A stretch of DNA of 64,000 nucleotides, taken from NCBI GenBank assembly GCA_033439265.1, contig JAVTVX010000027.1, positions 7,393,001 through 7,457,000 of the forward strand. Direction: 5' to 3'. Source of the DNA: Dillenia suffruticosa. Its lineage: Eukaryota; Streptophyta; Magnoliopsida; Dilleniales; Dilleniaceae. A program made the translations under genes and the position numbers. The notes under the pieces are model-generated. The model ran no database searches. It was not told where the DNA came from and saw nothing but the letters and a program-made list of their open reading frames with translations. Numbering within the stretch: position 1 is the first letter of the stretch; every line of letters starts with the position of its first letter. Below are positions 12,422-24,465 of this stretch, piece after piece.

Positions 12422-13740
12422 CTATGGGTCCTTTGTATAGTCCATTGCAGCTTGACTATTATAGTTGATCCTTACAGGCATTGAGACATTGGTGACTATT
12501 TGCAAATTTTCTACAAATCTTTTATACCAAATAGCCTCTTGAATAGTTGCTGTATATGCAACAAATTTAGTCACCATAGTAGCTAGTGTTGATTTTCTTT
12601 TATTTAGGTCACTATTCCAATCGAAATCAATGTAACCTACCAAATGTGAATGACTACCCTGATAGCACAAATCATGATTGGAGGTGTCTTTTAGATATCT
12701 CATTATCCTCTTTACTACTTATCAATGAATTGGTTTACGATTTGATTGATATCTACTTGTCAATCTAATTGTACAACAAATGTCAAGACGAGTGCACGTC
12801 ATGACATACATTAAGCTCTCTATAGCATTTGGATATAGAACTCTTTCCATATATTCAAAATCTTGTAGAGTCTTAGGACACATAGTTTTACTAAGGGTTT
12901 CTCCTTTCGCAATTGGTGTGTTAATATATTTACAATCCAATATATGAAATCGTTTTAAAATTTTCAAAATATATGACTCCTGTAAAAGAGCCAAAATTTT
13001 CTTTAAATGATTTTTTGGATTTTCATACCAAGAATGTAAATTGTTTCACCCATATCCTTTATTTCGAAACTTGAAGACAACCACTCTTTAATGGCAATGA
13101 TAATATCCAAATTATTTCCGGCCAAAAAGATATCATCAGTGTAAAGTAACAATATCATAAAGTTATTTTCTAACTATTTTATATAAACACAATGGTGCTC
13201 CTCAATTATCATAAACCCATAAGTAATTATGACTCGATAAAATTTTAAATAGGATGATTATTTGAGATCATAAATTGATTTTCAGAGTCTGTAAATTTTA
13301 AACTCTTAGGCTTTAACAATGAAACCCACTAACTACACCATAGAGATTACCTTATCTAACTCTCCATTGAGAAAAGTAGTTTTAATATTCGTTTGGTACA
13401 ACTCAATATCCAAATAGGCAACAATAGCAAGAATAAACGTTCGAAACAAACCTTACACCAGGCAAAAAAATCTCTTCATAATCTATACCATTTTCTTAGG
13501 TATAGCTCTTAGCAATTAAACGTGTTTTGAATCTTTCAACAGATTTATCTGTTTTACGTTTGATTTTGAGAAACCAATTATTCCCAATAATCTTACGCTC
13601 TAAAAGCAAATCAACCAAATCCCAAATTTGATTTGATTTCATAGACTTCATTTCCTCTTTCATTGTCTTTTCCCATTCTGCTTTATTGATCGATGAAATA
13701 ATTTCTTCAAATGTTCTACGCTAACTTTCATCAAATGGAG
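12422..13740 (-). pseudogene. copia reverse transcriptase and RNase H, degenerate
   Basis: Read on the minus strand from 13740. A piece resembling the start of the copia RT domain (WFLKIKRKTD, then SVERFKTRLIAKSY) is followed, after several stops, by the palm motif YTDDIFLAGNN near 13130-13150. Most copia elements have YVDD here, so the second residue is changed. Next come MGETIYILGMK and the thumb region LLQESYILKILKRF (12722-12994). The RNase H part is at 12422-12703, with the copia-type block RYLKDTSNHDLCYQG and a Y-D-F-D-W stretch. It is part of the element, not a host gene. Confidence 0.85.
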
Positions 13741-13897
13741 CTACTATAAAAGTTTCCTCTTCAATTTCAAATTGATGACGAGGAATACTTTTACAAGTGT
13801 TTCTCTGCAATTGAATTTCCTATGAAATTGATTTATTCAATGGAATTTCGCTCCCACTAGGTTCAAGAGGATGAATCATCTCATCATTTCTCGCTAT

Positions 13898-15240
13898 TCA
13901 ATCACTTGGAACACCAATACCATCAAGATCTCGCATCTCATATAAAATAAGATCGTTATCAATTTCATCTCTCACAAGAAATTCATTTTCCAAGAATGTA
14001 ATATCTTTTGACTCTATTTTAGTTAAACTTCCATCCTCGTATTCCCCGATGGACACATATCCCTTTAAATGTTTAGAGTATCTAATGAAGATACATTTCT
14101 TTGCTATAGGACCTAATTTTTCATATTTATAGTTTGAATCATAAACATATGTTGCCAACCCCAGGGGTTCAATCTATTTAGATCAAGCTTTCGACCTATC
14201 CAAAATTCATAAAGAGTAAAACTAACTGATTTAGAGGGCACACCATTGAGTATATATGTAGTAGTTAAAAGAACATCTCCCCAATATAAAATTGGCAAAT
14301 TCGCTTGTGCCATTATTAACCTAACCATATCTAGCAAGATTATATTTCTCTTTTTTGCAATACCATTTTGTTGTAGAATATCAGAAATAGTAAACTGTCT
14401 AATTATCCCCTTTTTATCATATAGATCTCTAAATTGATCTAACAGATACTCACATCCATAATCTATTTTCATCATTTTCATCATTTTGTTTAATTGATTC
14501 TCAACCAATTTCAAATATAGTTTAAAAAAATCTAATACTTTCAACTTATTGAAGATCAAATAAATATGACCAAAACAACTATAATTATCGATAAAAGTGA
14601 TGAAATATGATAGTTCATATCTTGTTCTCATATTATTTGACTACAAATATCAGAATGGATTAGTTGCAATGGAACGTATTTTCTGGTTCCCTTATCAAAT
14701 GGTTTCTTGTTGCTTTTTTTGCTAATCAACACTTACATATTGACAAGTTTTCTTTTGAGACATTGTCCAAAATTCCTTCCTTGGCTAGTCTGTGCATTCT
14801 TTTTTGTCCAATATGGTCTAATCTAACATGCAATATATTTGCATCAACACTATGGCTATCAGATGATACAATCAAAAAAGCAACCATTTTCATATTCATT
14901 ATCTTGTACTACATCTAGTACAAGAAATCATCCACTAGATACATGGAATCAACATATTCAGTGTCAAGATAAATATATATAATATCACCATGAAAGTTCA
15001 TATTAAAACCCAAATCCATGAGAATGGTAACCGACGCTAGGTTACGTCGAATATTAGTTGCGTACAAAATATCACGTAGGAACAAGTGCAACCATTTTCA
15101 AAAAACAATTTATAAGTACCAATATCTTTTACAGTAACCATGACATTGCTTCCTACACATATCCACTTCGAATCGGTCACAATTTGACGATATTTGACAA
15201 AAGATCATCTATCTCTAATTGCATGGTCCATTGCTCCTAA
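13898..15240 (-). pseudogene. copia protease and integrase, degenerate
   Basis: Near 15230-15200 on the minus strand a D-L-G-A-M-D-H piece stands where copia aspartic proteases have D-S-G-A-T-D-H. The integrase core follows at 14113-14631: FITFIDNYSCFGHIYLI (first catalytic Asp region), then DYGCEYL and the block FTISDILQQNGIAKKRN, which corresponds to the family's P-x-x-P-Q-Q-N-G-x-x-E-R-x-N. The third acidic residue is replaced by Lys. At 13898-14158 lies the integrase C-terminal part (KLGPIAKKCIFIRYS, KGYV). Frames are interrupted by stops between pieces. Confidence 0.85.
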
Positions 15241-15249
15241 ATCAAAAGT

Positions 15250-15651
15250 TTAAAAAGGATTCGATTCAGTGAGTATAATAGTACTAGAAACATAAACATC
15301 ATGTGAAAAACATTCAAGCAATACCTTCCTAGATTTAGTGCATTCACGGGTATAGTGACTCAATTTGTCACAATTATGACATAATTTATTGCTCTTATCC
15401 TTTTTCTTTCCACCATGCTTACTTCTTTTGCTGCGATCAGTTTGGGTTTTCTTGAAATTTGAAATATTTTTCTTGAAGAACCTCTTGTTCCTATCACGTT
15501 TGGAGTCAAAACCCCTATTTGAAGTGAACTCAGCAATATAAGCATGTTCGAAAGATTTAGCTGCCTCCAGACACTCATCTTCCAACTCAATATAACTCTT
15601 AACATTTTCAAATGTTTTAATATTAAGATTGTGAGTCATATTCATTTTCAT
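15250..15651 (-). pseudogene. copia gag fragment with zinc knuckle
   Basis: A 133-residue minus-strand frame. It is rich in Lys and Arg, with a CCHC zinc knuckle CHNCDKLSHYTREC close to its C-terminus (C-x2-C-x4-H-x4-C intact). This is the nucleocapsid part of gag. Upstream gag sequence (15660-16050) is present only in broken pieces. Confidence 0.85.
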
Positions 15652-17063
15652 CGACTCCCAACTCTGAAGAAGCGATCTAATGACAACTTGTATTTGTTAC
15701 TCATTAGTCAACATGTGTCTTGTAGAGTTTAACTCGTTAATCATGTTTGACATTTCTCTCACATGCTGTTTCATCAAGTGATATTATTTTTTCACATATG
15801 TGTCATATTTGATTATAAACTAGTTCAACTTAGTAGATGAAATAACCATTTTGCTTTCAAAGTATTCCATATTTCATGTACAATTTAGTATATCTCGAAC
15901 TCAACTATTAAGTCATCCTACATACAATTCAACAATGTAATGCAAGCGTAACTATTTTTCTTTTTTCAGATCTTGTATGCCTCGTGATCTCTCTGTTATT
16001 GGGGGATATCCCAAACTTTTCTTTTGCCATAGTGTGATATAAAGTTCTAAACATTTTTACTCTTCAATAATATACTGGACTCTTAGATGTCAAATATTGG
16101 AATTATCATCATTCAGTTTTTTGCCCTTATTAACTCAGTCACTATATTTTTTGTTGTAATAACTATTTTCTCTATGTATAAAGTATCCACAGATTAGCAC
16201 AAAGAATTTATTAACACTAGAACATGTTAGTCGTAATATATCATTGAAATAATATTTACTAAATATAGATAATACAAAATCAAAAGTTTGCATAATTGCC
16301 GATCATTTTTTGAAAACTAAAATGTATTATTAAAATTATCTCAATATATATGTGATAAATTTTAGAGTTGTGAGTCTCAACTCAACCATCTTATTCTTCT
16401 ACTGAGATAAAGATCCTATACATATGACACAAACATGCATGTACCTCATTTTTCAAGTATGTATAACAATTATAAGCAGACATTGCATTAATAGTTGTTA
16501 ACTATTCATCTGTCATAAATTCCAAAAACATTTATAAGTAATTTATATGAATTTTCCAACACAACCAAGTGTCGGGGTCTAGTGGTTAACACCACACTAA
16601 CTCTTATTGCACTCGGGTTCATTCGTTAGGTGCCTAAAACCTATGCGCCATCTTTCTTCTCAAAATGCATGCACATGCACGATTTTTACAGAATAAGGCT
16701 ATTCAACAAGCCATGTTTGGGTATTATTTTCTCCCAATCCACGAGTCCATTTTAAAGATATAATATACCCTTGGAAAGCTCTTTTCAAGTAGAATAAGAA
16801 CATGTATATCATAAAAGGATTCATACAGGTCATAGAATTCTGACAAAAACTACACTTCAATGATTTCAAAATCAATTTTCAATATTCGGCTTAAATCTTG
16901 TTATGAAACTTTGCAGGAAGGATCACAATCATGCAAGGAATGAATGTGCAAAGTTTCACGAAGCCAGAATGAACGTGTATGAAACCGCCATGAAAGCTCT
17001 GGCTCAAGGTTTCAAAGTTCCGGCAAAAGACAGTTCATTCAAGTAGGAATTCAATCATACATA
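15652..17063 (-). other. copia gag 5' part and untranslated leader
   Basis: Between the PBS and the gag fragment. Scattered gag-like pieces to about 16050, then AT-rich leader. It contains a tRNA-like sequence at 16573-16626 (listed separately). No intact frame. Confidence 0.5.
16573..16640 (+). repeat. tRNA-like (SINE-head-like) sequence in the copia leader
   Basis: GGGTCTAGTGGTTAAC at about 16575-16590 resembles a Pol III A box, and CGGGTTCATTCG at about 16615-16626 a B box, about 30 bp apart. It does not fold into a full tRNA on inspection, and no clear tail or duplication was found. It may be the head of a truncated SINE or a chance match. Confidence 0.3.
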
Positions 17064-17075
17064 TCTCTGATACCA
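17064..17075 (-). other. copia primer-binding site
   Basis: On the minus strand TGGTATCAGAGA lies one base after the 5' LTR. This matches the initiator-Met tRNA complement used by most plant copia elements, and it fixes the orientation and the inner LTR edge. Confidence 0.9.
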
Positions 17076-17076
17076 G

Positions 17077-17497
17077 TGTTAGGAAAAATGCATCATAGAC
17101 AAGGGATTCGAATCATAAAATTGTACCTCTTGCAGTGGAACTCGGATCTCATGATTGAATTACACGCTCAGGTCGGGCGTAAAATCACAAGTCGGAAACC
17201 ACACACATACCACAACCCAAATTCCTAGATGATGATTTTTTTCAAAGAACTTTCTAACAGAGGAAACATTGGAGTATTTCTTCCGCACACAAAATAGAGA
17301 CTTAAAGCCTCGATTTATAGGTTGAGTCTCTCCTCTATTTTCTTACATGTTTCACTTTTCCTTTTCTTCTCTTCATTTAGCAGCTCAATCACAACACTTG
17401 AGGCTTATCAAGAAAGCTTCTCGTCTAGGCGGTGGAGAAGTAAAGCTGGTCGGATCCGGGTCAACTCATCATGGGCTCCCATCTATGGCTTCCAACA
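17077..17497 (-). repeat. copia 5' LTR
   Basis: Direct-repeat partner of 5363-5781. It begins TGTTGGAAG and ends CCTAACA on the minus strand, next to the PBS. It contains the promoter of the element in the intact ancestor. Confidence 0.9.
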
Positions 17498-18406
17498 GTT
17501 AGGAACAATTTTGTTATCTATTTTTCATAATTTTAAATCCTTTTAATAAATACAAGACACATAAGTAAGTTTGTGAAAAGAAAATCATAATTAGAAATAA
17601 TTGGAGATTAGTAATAAACATGCATATATTTGATTTATACAAAAGTCATTGTTTTTACTAACTTGAAAAAACTTATGCAAAATAATATGAGATTGAATTT
17701 AGTTTTAACACCCATTAGCTTATACTTCCAATTAATATATCTAACATTGTATTTAATTTTTAATTATTTTTTTAATATTTTGGGTTACAAGGGAGACTCA
17801 TGGCCTAGTTGGGGATAAGGGATATCGGAAATAAAGGGGTATGAGAAGTTCCAACAGTAAAAGTCGAGTTTAAAATTTATTGATCTTAAGTTGAAAGAAA
17901 GTGTCATTATACCAAGCATTTTCATCGGAATAAATTTATTTATTTTTTTGTATTTGACTGTTGATATTTAAAAATTCAATTAATCCGACAAATTCGAGAT
18001 TTTTGTTAAAGGAATTTAGTATTTTATCATTAAATTCACATGTCATTGATATAATATATTTATTTGTAAATGCAAATTTTGGACAGGTTTTGTGGTATTT
18101 GATGAGACAAAAGTGATGAAATCATGAAGGGAATATTTGCCTTCACCAAAAAAAAAAAAGAAGGGAATATTTGCTACTCCGGACCAAGTAACCAATAGAG
18201 AACATCGGGGCTGACCTTAGAGTGGGAGAAAGCTTTCCCACGCCTGGCCTGTTATCATGTTCTACTTGTATGGCAGGATAGTAACCTGGTTCCCTCCCCC
18301 GCCCTCTATTATGGTTAGTAATGTTGCCGGTAGCTCAATAAGTGCTAATATGGGGAAAGGCGGGCTAGGGGCTTTGTTGAAAATCATATAAGATTCTGCC
18401 TTGGTG
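17498..18406. other. intergenic DNA
   Basis: AT-rich sequence with an A-run at 18150-18160 flanked by a short direct repeat of GAAGGGAATATTTGC. Bases 18180-18370 are noticeably GC-richer but show no coding potential. No gene seen. Confidence 0.4.
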
Positions 18407-18414
18407 GTTTTTCT

Positions 18415-18815
18415 CGGTGTTTTGAAACTCAGCCTGAACCGGCTGGTCTGACCAGAAACCGGATCAGCAGATAGTCCGGGTTTCTTGACATAACTGGATT
18501 TTGAAAAAACTAGTCAAAGTTGATCAAGACCCAGGTTGGACGAGAAGCCGGATCACTGTGGGGTCATTTTTTTTCTTTTTTTCCTCATTGGACTTTTCTT
18601 ATTAATATTATATATTTTGAACATAACTTGAAAAACATTTGTGATTTGATATATAAATTTTTTAAATTATTAATATATTATAATTTAGATTTATTTATGA
18701 CGTCATCCGGTTTTTTCATCCGATTTTTTTCGTTTGGTTCGACTAGTTTGACCCGGTGACTCATTGATCTCTTGGCGTGACCGGTTCATACTCCGGTCTG
18801 AGTTTCAAAACACTA
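18415..18815. mobile_element. hAT-type MITE
   Basis: A 401-bp element with inverted ends GTGTTTTGAAACTCAG (left) and its complement (right, ending in CTA). It is flanked by the perfect 8-bp duplication GTTTTTCT at 18407-18414 and 18816-18823. The right end begins TAG read inward, while the left has CGG at the same place. The interior has ACCGG motifs near both ends and an AT-rich core with no coding capacity. Terminal sequence and duplication length place it with hAT MITEs. Confidence 0.85.
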
Positions 18816-19140
18816 GTTTTTCTTGCTTTGTCGAGATTGTTACGAATATGATAATGGAATTATAAGCTACGCAATTATGATTAGGAAAAGGGATTTCAAA
18901 TTATGATTTTAGAAATTCAAGTATGAACTAAGTTATATATATAAATATCTCAAATTATGATTCTAGACGAGAAAAAAAATTAATGTTGTCTGCTTTGAAA
19001 AAGTTAAGGATGGATTTTGCAAAATGTAAAGGTGCCATAACCTTAGCGTTGCACTGTGCTAAAAGATTTTATAATATTCTTTTGATAATTTTAATAAACT
19101 AGTGTTGTATAGAATTTTGTCAGTTATAGACACTATAATT

Positions 19141-19160
19141 AGAGAGAGAGAGAGAGAGAA
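19141..19160. repeat. (AG)n microsatellite
   Basis: About ten AG units, immediately before the left target duplication of the SINE-like element. Confidence 0.8.
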
Positions 19161-19168
19161 AGATGGGG

Positions 19169-19323
19169 TTGTAGGGTAATGTACTCGCTTAATTATAAGC
19201 TTTGGGTTCAACTCATGAGAATGGAGAAATGAAATTTGAAAAAATTAACCACTTAATGAATCTCATAATATTTATACCGGATTAGTTAGATAAAGTTTAG
19301 ATACCTGTCGGTGAAAAAAAAAA
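19169..19323 (+). mobile_element. SINE-like retroposon
   Basis: About 155 bp. The head has TTGTAGGGTAATGTACTCGC, resembling an A box, and TTTGGGTTCAACTC, resembling the Pol III B box GGTTCRANNCC. A body of about 80 bp and a pure A tail (19314-19323) follow. The same six bases ATGGGG stand at 19163-19168 and 19323-19328, with similar bases before them, and serve as a candidate target duplication. This is the build of a tRNA-derived plant SINE. Confidence 0.6.
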
Positions 19324-19328
19324 TGGGG

Positions 19329-20858
19329 AGCTGTAGGGAGCACATGAGGGGGATGTTACGCAATTTGTAAATAAGTGGGAGTGAAACAAATAGAGAGGGG
19401 GTGGTGTGAGCTGCGCTGCAGCCATATTTGGCTTTGTGTTTTGTTGTTTGGGCTCACGGGTTTCTCTGTCAATGAGAATAGACAACTGTAATTTTGTATG
19501 CCAGGAAAGGAAGAATGATCTGGTAACCTTCAACGCCCCCTTCACGTTTCTCATCTTACCATCATTTCTTCGAGTCACGTCCTCCATAGCTCCACAAAAT
19601 ACCAACATATATCAACATTTCCCTAGTTTCTTCCCTTTCTTCATGCAATATTTCTTGCCTGCCCAACATTCTCCATAAAACATTAATCCAATCAATTGAA
19701 AACAAAATATTTTGGAGAAAGCACAATGTTTATTTCATTGTATACTTAAGACTATACAAATCAGGATGCCACATACAAGAAGCTGTATTTCAGAGTTACA
19801 CAAGTGAATATTCTAAATATTCTTGTAAGTGTTATTGACAACAAGAAATGCAACACTATAACTCTCCCGACCCCTACCATCCTCTGTCTAATGCTACAAT
19901 TATACTTCTAAAAATGTACAAATCATCTATTTGCACATATATCGAATATTTTTGAAAAATTAAATTTCTATGCAAAAGGGAAGGAAAGGCTTAATCGTTT
20001 ATAGGACTTTGAACTTGCATTTCAATAAGGAAGAGATTTGAAAATGTTAATGTACCATGTAGAACTGAAACTTCATTTTAAGCAAACAAAATTGTCTCAG
20101 AACTTGACCATTATTGAAATCTATATTTTAAGAACAACATCAATGATTTTTCCTTTAATGTTAGACAATTAACGGACGCATTCTTAACCGAAATAATAAT
20201 AACAATAATAAAAGGAAACTTCTATTAATTAACTATCTCCTCCGATGACCGTTAAAAACTTTTTTTTTTTTTTTTTTTTTTGGGTTCAACGTTAAAAACT
20301 TTCAGTACTGCAGGGGGCAGAGAAGTGAGAGATGAGGGCATCTTTGCAGGCTTATGTGGTACTTTGATTTGGCTTTTTGATTCTGACTTGAAGTTATATC
20401 GGGAAAACATCAGTTTTTTGACAGATACTACTCGTCAGTCATTAATTATATAACATAAATTAAAATAAAAGCCTTTCGAGAGATGCAGTAGGACACAAGA
20501 CCGTTATGCAATTATATGGTCCCAAAATAAATTGAAGTTGCCCTAATCATTAAAGTGTCTATTAAAGTGTCTAATAAATGATTATTAGAACGATTTGGGA
20601 ACCAAAAAAATATTAAATGAGAAGAATTGTCGACTCCACGGATTTTCGAATAAAATTGTTTAAAGTATGATTTCGAAAAACTTTAATACAATATAAAAAA
20701 GAGACACCAAAACAATAAACTAGCTTTGTGTCATTGAGAGAGAAAGAATATTAGTCCACTACAATTGCTTTCGATACTTTATTTTATATATGACGACAAT
20801 AATTAATTAAATTCAACTTGTCGTTGATAATCGATGATTGATGACTGATAATTGATTG
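19329..20858. other. intergenic DNA
   Basis: No gene could be supported. The frame at 19297-19608 on the minus strand overlaps the SINE tail and resembles no family. A T-run lies at 20260-20281, with the short repeat GTTAAAAACTTT on both sides. Confidence 0.4.
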
Positions 20859-20863
20859 TCGGT

Positions 20864-22298
20864 TGATAGATGTTAAACCAATAAAAGTAAAAATATTTAT
20901 TTCATAAAATATGAGTTTAGAGTGAGCATGATCGTATTTTTAGAGAAGTGATAGATTTATCTCTTTTAAGAAAAGTATGGAGGTTGAGAAATTATCTAGA
21001 TTAACAAAATTAATAAAATTAACTAAAATAAGATAATTAAATAATGCTGATTAAAATAGAAAACATCCACAAGAATAAAATCTAATCAAAAGAATTATTT
21101 CCACTTTAATATATTTAATTAATCATTGATTCAAAAAATTACTCAACATTATATGAATAAATTGGTTATGTTTGTTAAATACCATGAAACAATGAATCTT
21201 CCATTGCTTTTTTAATAATTAAGATATTATCATTAATTAGTTCCCTAATCAAAAGACAAGTCAAGAGAATCTCGTTGAATTTAGTGTTTCGACAGTATTA
21301 AGATCTAAAGATATCTAATTCTAATTAACAAATTCCAACCTAAATTTATTTAAATTAAATTATTTAATCTCATGAATAAATTAAACCACTGTGAGACTAT
21401 AAAACTATATAAACTACCACTTTATTAAAACCAAACAAAACTTACCATTTTTAATTAGTTGTAAACTATTATAGAATTATCAAATATAGACCTTTATTTA
21501 ATAAAATTAAAATATTCATAAACATTAGGATATAGAAATTAAATAAATATTTACAAATATTGAGCCATTAACCTCAATTAGATTTCATAATTTTCATTTA
21601 TCAAGATTTCAACAACCCTTTAATTAGAAAATTAATTTATAAATAAAGCATGGTAAAAGCAAAACTCACAAAATAATGTTATAAACAAGACTGCATGACC
21701 TAGGGTGTTGTTTTCCCAAAAGAAATATGTGCTAGAAAGTCAAGAATTCCTCCATATGTGATTGCTAGCTGCTTCCTCCAAGAATATGGCAGACTTTCTA
21801 TTTCCCCTTAACTACCAAAAGAAAAATATTCTAACTGGTTTGAAGAAAAGATAAATTTTCTAAAAGATAATATTTTAAAAGATTTCAAATAAAGAAAATT
21901 CCTAAAATATAAAAGATCTTGAGAGTTAAATTTCTAAAAAATTCTATCCCTAAATATTAGGAATAGAACATAATATTCAAAACCTTCAATGTTTTCAAAT
22001 CCATCTCAATTCTTTCTTGAATGTGCAATTAGGAAAGGAAACTTGTTGCAGTGAATCTTCGATAAAAAATCTTTCATTGTCTTTTGAAATCAACATGCCT
22101 ACATACTACATAATGAGTGTTGTTGTCTAAATTTTTATTCCTTGCATGAAAAACTCTAATTTGGTCCCCTTTTCTCGACTTTTCTCTATGAATATTTTCC
22201 ATCAATTCTAGCACATCAAACACCACAAATTAGTGTAATATTTAATACAAAACAATGCAAAATCAATTACAAATATTACACTTATTTAACCCCTATCA
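20864..22298 (-). repeat. Athila-like 3' LTR
   Basis: Partner of 45413-46789. Shared blocks include AAAATATGAGTTTAG, GATTTATCTCTTTTAAGAAA and TTACTCAACATTATAT. It carries roughly 100 bp near 21345-21455 that are absent from the right copy. Confidence 0.9.
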
Positions 22299-23220
22299 AA
22301 TTCTCTCATACCTAGATGATACTTGTCTTTAAATATCCTTAACTCAATTAAAGTTAAAACTAACCAACCATTTTTTTTTCTTCCAAACTCTCAAGTCAAT
22401 ATATGCTATAAGAGTTAATCTGAAACCATATTTGGATTAGCAAGTACTTCATAGTGTTTTATATTACAACAATCATTGCACATCCCAACAGCTCTTTATG
22501 AAATCCAAACGGTAAGATTTAACAATCCTTTCGTAGGGTTCACTCAAATGCACTCAAAAAGGGGTGAAGAATATATATCTCAAATCAACAATATGGAATG
22601 ATATTACGATAGGGTTAAAAATATATCAAATTTCCACCATTTAAAAATTTTTGAATTCCATGCACTAAATAAAAAGCTTTTCATTTGGTTGTAACGAGAC
22701 TAGGGTTAGAGGTAGGAAAAATGTGATATTCGAGAGTTAAAATGTATCAAAGAAAATATATAATTAACCACACAGTTTTTATAACATTGACCGATCTTTG
22801 CCCTAAACAAACAGTATACAAAAAGTGACTTCTTGCTGTCCAAATGTAAACGAATAGCCAATAGCCAACAGCATATAAGAATGTTAACCGATTTCTCTGA
22901 TTTTCATAACTAATATGTAAATGAATAAAATTCAATCAACATACAACACTTTTCTTTCTTTTTTTTTTTTCTTTTTTTTCCATTTTTTTCTTCTCTCTCT
23001 CTTTTCTTTTTTTTTTTTTTTTTTGCTTTTTTTTTAATGAAATATACATCATATCCATGAAAGTATCAACATTAAATTCCAATCATTATCTCTCTATTAA
23101 AGTAAATATATAACCAAAATCATACAATTAACTATATATACCTTTGGTACTAGAATTTGAAATGAAGGCTAAAATAAAAGATCAAGTGTTATATTGAGGT
23201 GATTATAAAGAAGAAAATGG
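22299..23220. other. Athila-like 3' non-coding region
   Basis: AT-rich, with a long T/C-rich run at 22950-23035. Bases just inside the LTR (GAGAGAATT on the minus strand) could be a worn polypurine tract. No gene. Confidence 0.4.
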
Positions 23221-24460
23221 TGTCACGCCCCAAATCCACCCCTCGCCGGGGCTTCATCAGCAACGGACTGTCTGGTTCTCATTAGGGCTCAATCACTCGC
23301 ATGGTAGTGAAAGTCATACTAAAATAGTAGATTTTTCATTTATTTAAATCACTATTTATTACAAAAGTTTTCTATACATGACAAATTAGCGAAACTTTTA
23401 TACTAGAAACGTTATCTATAACAAAGTTATCTATACTCATTCATCTAATTCTTCTCGACTTTTGCTCCTACAGGATCTAAAAATAATTTTTAATGTGACC
23501 TTTATAGCCCAATGAGATCCATGCGTGCATGTATAAAGTTCATTATAAAATTTTATGATAACGGTCTTATTGTGAAATCTTTTTGATAAAGTTTTTTCTG
23601 CAGCAATGAAATGTATAATTGAATAATAACAGTAACACAATACAGTATAAGTAACAGTTCACTTTCGTCTTACCCCTCCCAGAAGGTCCATTTCCAGAAA
23701 GACATATTAGTCTCCCCGCATTCAGTGGATAAGCCTCCTGTCTACAATAATGGGGTGCTACCGGTATGTATTTTGACGTTCGATAAAATCTTTATTTGCT
23801 CGAACTATCTTTACACATATCGAGTTATATAACAAACACATATACATACATTGATACAGTAGTAGGAAAAGTATTGTAACAATAGTAAATTATGGTAACA
23901 GTAGAAAATTACGATAGTTGTACATAAAATTATATGAATACAGAGGACACTCATCTCAAAGAGTTAAGATTTTTAACTAGTTTGCTTTTTTCCTTTCACC
24001 TTCTTCTCTCTTTTTCTATTTCTTTCTCTTCTTCTCTCTTTCTCTCTTTCTCTCTTCCTTGCTTTCTTCCTTGTCCAAGTTGTTAATGCAATGGAAGAGT
24101 GTAATATATTTATAGGCAAAGATTGGTAATGAGTCACCATTATATGAACTCAGCGGTTAACATGTGTTGAACACGTGTCAATCATGCAAGGCATTTGTGG
24201 GACATGTGTCATGGTTGTTGATACGTGTATGGATATATGTCAAGTGGATAGAGAAGGTGGAATGCAAATTGACAACTCAAAGTGACATGTGTCTGGACAT
24301 GTATCAAGTGGATGGAGAAGGTGGAAGGCAAATTAACAACTCAAAGTGACATGTGTTTAGACATGTGTCAAGTGGATGGAGAAGGTAAAATGCAAATTGA
24401 CAACTTAAAGTGACATATGTCAAGTAGATGGAGAAGGTAAAATGTAAATTGACAACTTCA
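23221..24460 (+). mobile_element. possible inserted LTR (solo LTR or LTR fragment)
   Basis: Begins TGTCACGCCCCAAATCC, a start shared by many plant LTRs. It has GC-richer blocks, a pyrimidine tract at 23995-24070 and a stretch of internal tandem repeats. A candidate right edge is 24460, where ATGG follows (24461-24464) as it precedes the left edge (23217-23220); this four-base match is weak. No partner LTR or coding region is present. It would be a third layer inside the gypsy element. Confidence 0.4.
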
Positions 24461-24465
24461 ATGGC
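24233..24465 (+). repeat. 64-bp tandem repeat, about four copies
   Basis: The unit has CAAGTGGATGGAGAAGGT, then GCAAATTGACAACTCAAAG, then TGACATGTGT. The CAAGTGG-type start recurs at 24241, 24305, 24369 and 24421; the last interval is only 52 bp because the GTGTTTAGACAT part is missing. Confidence 0.85.

Larger units (their letters stand above)
5363..17497 (-). mobile_element. Ty1/copia LTR retrotransposon, degenerate, interrupted by a hAT element
   Basis: The two ends are direct repeats of 419 and 421 bp, each with TG...CA ends on the minus strand (starts TGTTG, ends CCTAACA). A primer-binding site follows the right LTR and a purine tract precedes the left LTR, so the element reads on the minus strand. 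Order on that strand is LTR, gag with a zinc knuckle, protease, integrase, reverse transcriptase, RNase H, LTR, which is the copia order. Candidate 5-bp target duplications are GCTAG (5358-5362) and GTTAG (17498-17502), one mismatch. All frames are broken and the LTRs look only about four-fifths identical by eye, so the insertion is old. Without the nested hAT the element is about 6.8 kb, a little long for copia; the extra length lies downstream of RNase H and between PBS and gag. Confidence 0.9.

Noticed and set aside
16573-16640. Functional tRNA gene
   Set aside because: A- and B-like boxes only; no acceptor stem or anticodon arm can be paired convincingly.
19297-19608. 103-codon minus-strand frame
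   Set aside because: Overlaps the SINE-like A tail, Ser/Pro/Phe-rich, no recognisable motif, and an equal frame is open on the other strand.
20859-20863. Five-base target duplication for the gypsy element (TCGGT)
   Set aside because: The right flank is TAGGC; only three of five positions agree, no better than chance.
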